From Pseudomonadota bacterium (lineage in GTDB: Bacteria > Pseudomonadota > Alphaproteobacteria > Sphingomonadales > Sphingomonadaceae): a stretch of 15,066 bases of DNA. Below the pieces are notes generated by a model. That model had not been told where the DNA came from and did not search any database. It saw only the letters and a list, made by a program, of their open reading frames with translations. Shown in pieces: positions 13,040 to 15,066 of this stretch. The DNA lies in assembly GCA_023423775.1 (NCBI GenBank), contig JAFAEZ010000016.1, positions 1-15,066 of the forward strand. The letters are read 5' to 3'. A program made the position numbers and the translations under genes. Position 1 is the first letter of the stretch, and each line of letters starts with the position of its first letter.

Positions 13040-14917
13040 GTGACCGCACTGGCCGGCCTGTGGGATTTCGGCGGCCGAGGCACTGCCGAGCGCTGCGCGC
13101 GCATGCTGAAGGCGCAGCAGCTCTATGGCCCCCACCACACCGCCCAGGCGAGTGACGGTCCGCTATCGCTCGGCCGCAACCTGTTCCGGCTGCTGCCCGA
13201 GGACGTGCATGACCGGGGCCCGGTCACCAACGGGGACGGCCGGAGCCTCCTCGTCGCCGACATCCGCATCGACAATCGCGAGGAACTGATCGACAAGCTC
13301 GGCTGCGGCCCGACGCATTGCGACGCGGCCGTGCTGATGCGCGCGCTGGAACGCTGGGGCGAAGCGGCGCTGGACCGCGTGATCGGCGATTTCGCCTTCG
13401 CGCACTGGAACGGGGAGCGGCTGCTGCTCGCCCGCGACTTCCTTGGCGCGAGGCCGCTCCATTATCATCGCGGCGCCGGCTTCTTCGCCTTTGCTTCGAT
13501 GGCCAAGGGCCTCCACGCTTTGCACGAAGTGCCGCACGCGCCGAGCGACCTCGCCGTCGCCGATTTCCTGGCGCTGATGCCGGAAACCGGAACGGGCACA
13601 TTTTTCGAGGGGATCGAACGTGTCCTCCCCGGGCACGTCGTCACCGTGTCGCGCTCCGGCGTCTCGAGCCGGCGCTACTGGAATCCGTCGCGCGCGCCGC
13701 TCAGGCTCGAGAAGGACGAGCAATATGAAGCGGCGCTGCGCGAGCAGTTCGACACGGCCGTGCGCAGCCGCCTGCGCGGTAGCGGCGGCGCGGTGGCTTG
13801 CCACCTCAGCGCCGGGCTCGACAGCGCGACCGTGACCGCAACCGCGGCGCGGCTCGGCAGCCGCGTAACCGCTTTCACGGCCGTTCCCGGCGGCGATTAC
13901 GCCGCGCCGCCCGGCCGCCTCGGCGACGAAGGCCCGCTCGCTGCCGCCACTGCGGCGCTCCACGCCAATATCGAGCATGTTCGCATCGCGCCGGGGCACG
14001 AATCCCCGTTCGACGGTCTCGATCGGGACTTCTTCCTGTACGAACGCCCCTTCCTCAACCTGTGCAACGGCGTCTGGTCGCGCGCGATCCACGACGAGGC
14101 CAAGCGCCGCGGCCTGGCCGTCCTGCTGACCGGTCAGATGGGCAATATGACGTTCAGCCATGCCGGCATGCAGATCCTGCCGGAGCTGCTCAGCAGCGGC
14201 CGGCTGCTCGGCCTCGCCCGCACGGCCTTGGCCATGAAGCGCCACGGCCTGCGCTGGAGAAGCATCGCGGCGGCCACGCTCGGCCCCTTCCTGCCGCCGG
14301 CGTTGTGGAGCCGGCTGCGGCCGAGCGGCCTGTCGGAAATCACCGCGCTCAAGGGCGACGCCGTCGAGCAATTCGGCATCGAGGCACGAGCCGAGCAGCG
14401 CGGGCTCGACACGACCTACCGGCCGTGGCGCGACAGCTTCGACATGCGGCTCTGGGTCATGGGCCGGGTCGACATGGGGGTCTACAACAAGGGGACGCTC
14501 GCCGGCTGGGGCATCGACACGCGCGATCCGACCGCCGACCGCCGTCTCGTCGAATTCTGCCTGTCGGTGCCCGAGGAGCAATATTGTCGGGACGGCGTGA
14601 CGCGCTCGCTGGCGAAGCGCGCCTTCGCGGACCGGCTGCCGGCCGCGGTGCTCGACGAGCGGCGCAAGGGCTATCAGGCGGCCGATTGGCATGTCGGCCT
14701 CACCGCCGCGCGCGACAGGCTGGCCGGTGAGTTGGAGCGGATCGGCGGCTGCGGCCCGGCGGCGGCGATGATCGACGTCGAAGCGCTGGAGCAGCGGCTG
14801 GCCGACTGGCCGGCGGGCGGCTGGCACAAGGAAGCGGTGATCCGCCGCTACCGCCTGGCTTTGCTCCGCGGCGTCTCGGCCGGCCATTTTCTGCGCAAGG
14901 CCACCGGAGCCAATTGA
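13040..14917 (+). CDS. Asparagine-synthetase-like lasso macrolactam cyclase (C protein)
   Basis: A 625-residue enzyme that would adenylate an Asp or Glu side chain of the peptide and close the isopeptide ring on its N-terminus. The N-terminal half is a class II amidotransferase fold (GDFAFAHWNGERLLLARDF at 116-134), but residue 2 is Thr instead of the catalytic Cys, so glutamine hydrolysis is not expected, as in lasso cyclases. The ATP pyrophosphatase loop is SAGLDS (257-262), a variant of SGGLDS, and the second loop reads LLTGQMGN (362-369) where asparagine synthetase has a GGD-type motif. The C-terminal DPTADRRLVEFCLS (496-509) and RRKGYQAADW (541-550) segments look like the synthetase-related family. 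The GTG start at 13040 has GAGGGA 12 bases upstream. Its stop overlaps the B2 start by one base. Substrate is unknown. Confidence 0.87.
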   Translation: MTALAGLWDFGGRGTAERCARMLKAQQLYGPHHTAQASDGPLSLGRNLFRLLPEDVHDRGPVTNGDGRSLLVADIRIDNREELIDKLGCGPTHCDAAVLMRALERWGEAALDRVIGDFAFAHWNGERLLLARDFLGARPLHYHRGAGFFAFASMAKGLHALHEVPHAPSDLAVADFLALMPETGTGTFFEGIERVLPGHVVTVSRSGVSSRRYWNPSRAPLRLEKDEQYEAALREQFDTAVRSRLRGSGGAVACHLSAGLDSATVTATAARLGSRVTAFTAVPGGDYAAPPGRLGDEGPLAAATAALHANIEHVRIAPGHESPFDGLDRDFFLYERPFLNLCNGVWSRAIHDEAKRRGLAVLLTGQMGNMTFSHAGMQILPELLSSGRLLGLARTALAMKRHGLRWRSIAAATLGPFLPPALWSRLRPSGLSEITALKGDAVEQFGIEARAEQRGLDTTYRPWRDSFDMRLWVMGRVDMGVYNKGTLAGWGIDTRDPTADRRLVEFCLSVPEEQYCRDGVTRSLAKRAFADRLPAAVLDERRKGYQAADWHVGLTAARDRLAGELERIGGCGPAAAMIDVEALEQRLADWPAGGWHKEAVIRRYRLALLRGVSAGHFLRKATGAN

Positions 14918-15066
14918 TGGGCGCGGCCGGGACCTTCCGCCGCCTGGGCTGGCGGGATCGCGCGCTGGTCGCGGAGGCGGTGCTGCTCCTCGGCGCGGCG
15001 TCGCTGGCGATCCGGCTGCTGCCTTTCCGCACGGTCGCTTCGATGGCCGCTAAGAACGGCAGAACC
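14917..15066 (+). CDS. Lasso peptide B2 protein (transglutaminase-like leader protease), N-terminal part
   Basis: Fifty codons run to the right edge without a stop. The visible N-terminus has the B2 pattern: WRDRALVAEAVLLL (residues 12-25), a hydrophobic helix, then AIRLLPFRTVASM (31-43). The LLPFR segment is characteristic. The B2 family (transglutaminase-like fold, Cys-His-Asp triad) removes the leader peptide, and its catalytic residues would lie beyond the window. The ATG overlaps the cyclase stop (TGATG), and GGAG stands seven bases upstream (14906-14909), so B2 is co-translated with the cyclase. The call rests on this motif and on the B1-cyclase context; the rest of the gene is needed to confirm it. 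Confidence 0.82.
   Translation, partial: MGAAGTFRRLGWRDRALVAEAVLLLGAASLAIRLLPFRTVASMAAKNGRT

Noticed and set aside
13163..14887. 574-codon minus-strand frame opposite the cyclase
   Set aside because: Same codon-bias effect; no motif, and it would lie antisense to a clearly conserved enzyme.
13040..14917. Genuine asparagine synthetase (AsnB)
   Set aside because: It lacks the N-terminal catalytic Cys and the GGD-type loop, and it sits in a RiPP cassette.

Overview
The window is GC-rich, almost completely coding, and looks like the chromosome of an alphaproteobacterium, most likely a sphingomonad. That placement rests on the edd-glk-eda Entner-Doudoroff gene order, frequent GTG starts, short overlapping gene junctions, and a RiPP cassette of a type common in that group. 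It is inference from gene content, not a database match.

Layout. (1) 1-1953, plus strand: the end of edd, then glk, eda and a small ABM-fold protein. These are joined by three successive 4-base stop/start overlaps and form one glucose-catabolic operon. (2) 1950-4155, minus strand, read right to left: a small winged-helix-like protein, two tandem three-helix membrane proteins that look like paralogues of each other (DUF5985-like), and a phenylacetate-CoA ligase. The ligase stop overlaps the stop of the ABM gene. (3) 4156-4380: a divergent regulatory gap with palindromes and a hairpin. (4) 4381-11364, plus strand: a two-gene phosphorelay module. The first gene encodes a 1631-residue soluble hybrid kinase with a poly-HAMP sensor built on an exact 92-residue period, followed by GAF, kinase core, receiver, degenerate receiver and receiver. 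The second encodes a receiver-PAS-kinase-receiver protein. (5) 11442-12612, plus: S-formylglutathione hydrolase followed by an adrenodoxin-type [2Fe-2S] ferredoxin. (6) 12740 to the right edge, plus: a PqqD-like RiPP recognition protein, an asparagine-synthetase-type cyclase, and the N-terminal 50 codons of a lasso peptide B2 (transglutaminase-like) protein.

How the parts work together. Region 1 phosphorylates glucose and completes the Entner-Doudoroff route to pyruvate and glyceraldehyde-3-phosphate. Region 4 is probably a cytoplasmic signalling relay that ends in receivers and has no DNA-binding output in the window. Region 6 is the maturation machinery of a lasso-type peptide in split form (B1-C-B2). 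No convincing precursor gene lies in the 127 bases upstream, so the substrate peptide is either beyond the right edge, elsewhere in the genome, or of a kind I do not recognise. This orphan cassette is the most promising lead in the window. The poly-HAMP repeat and the paired small membrane proteins come next.
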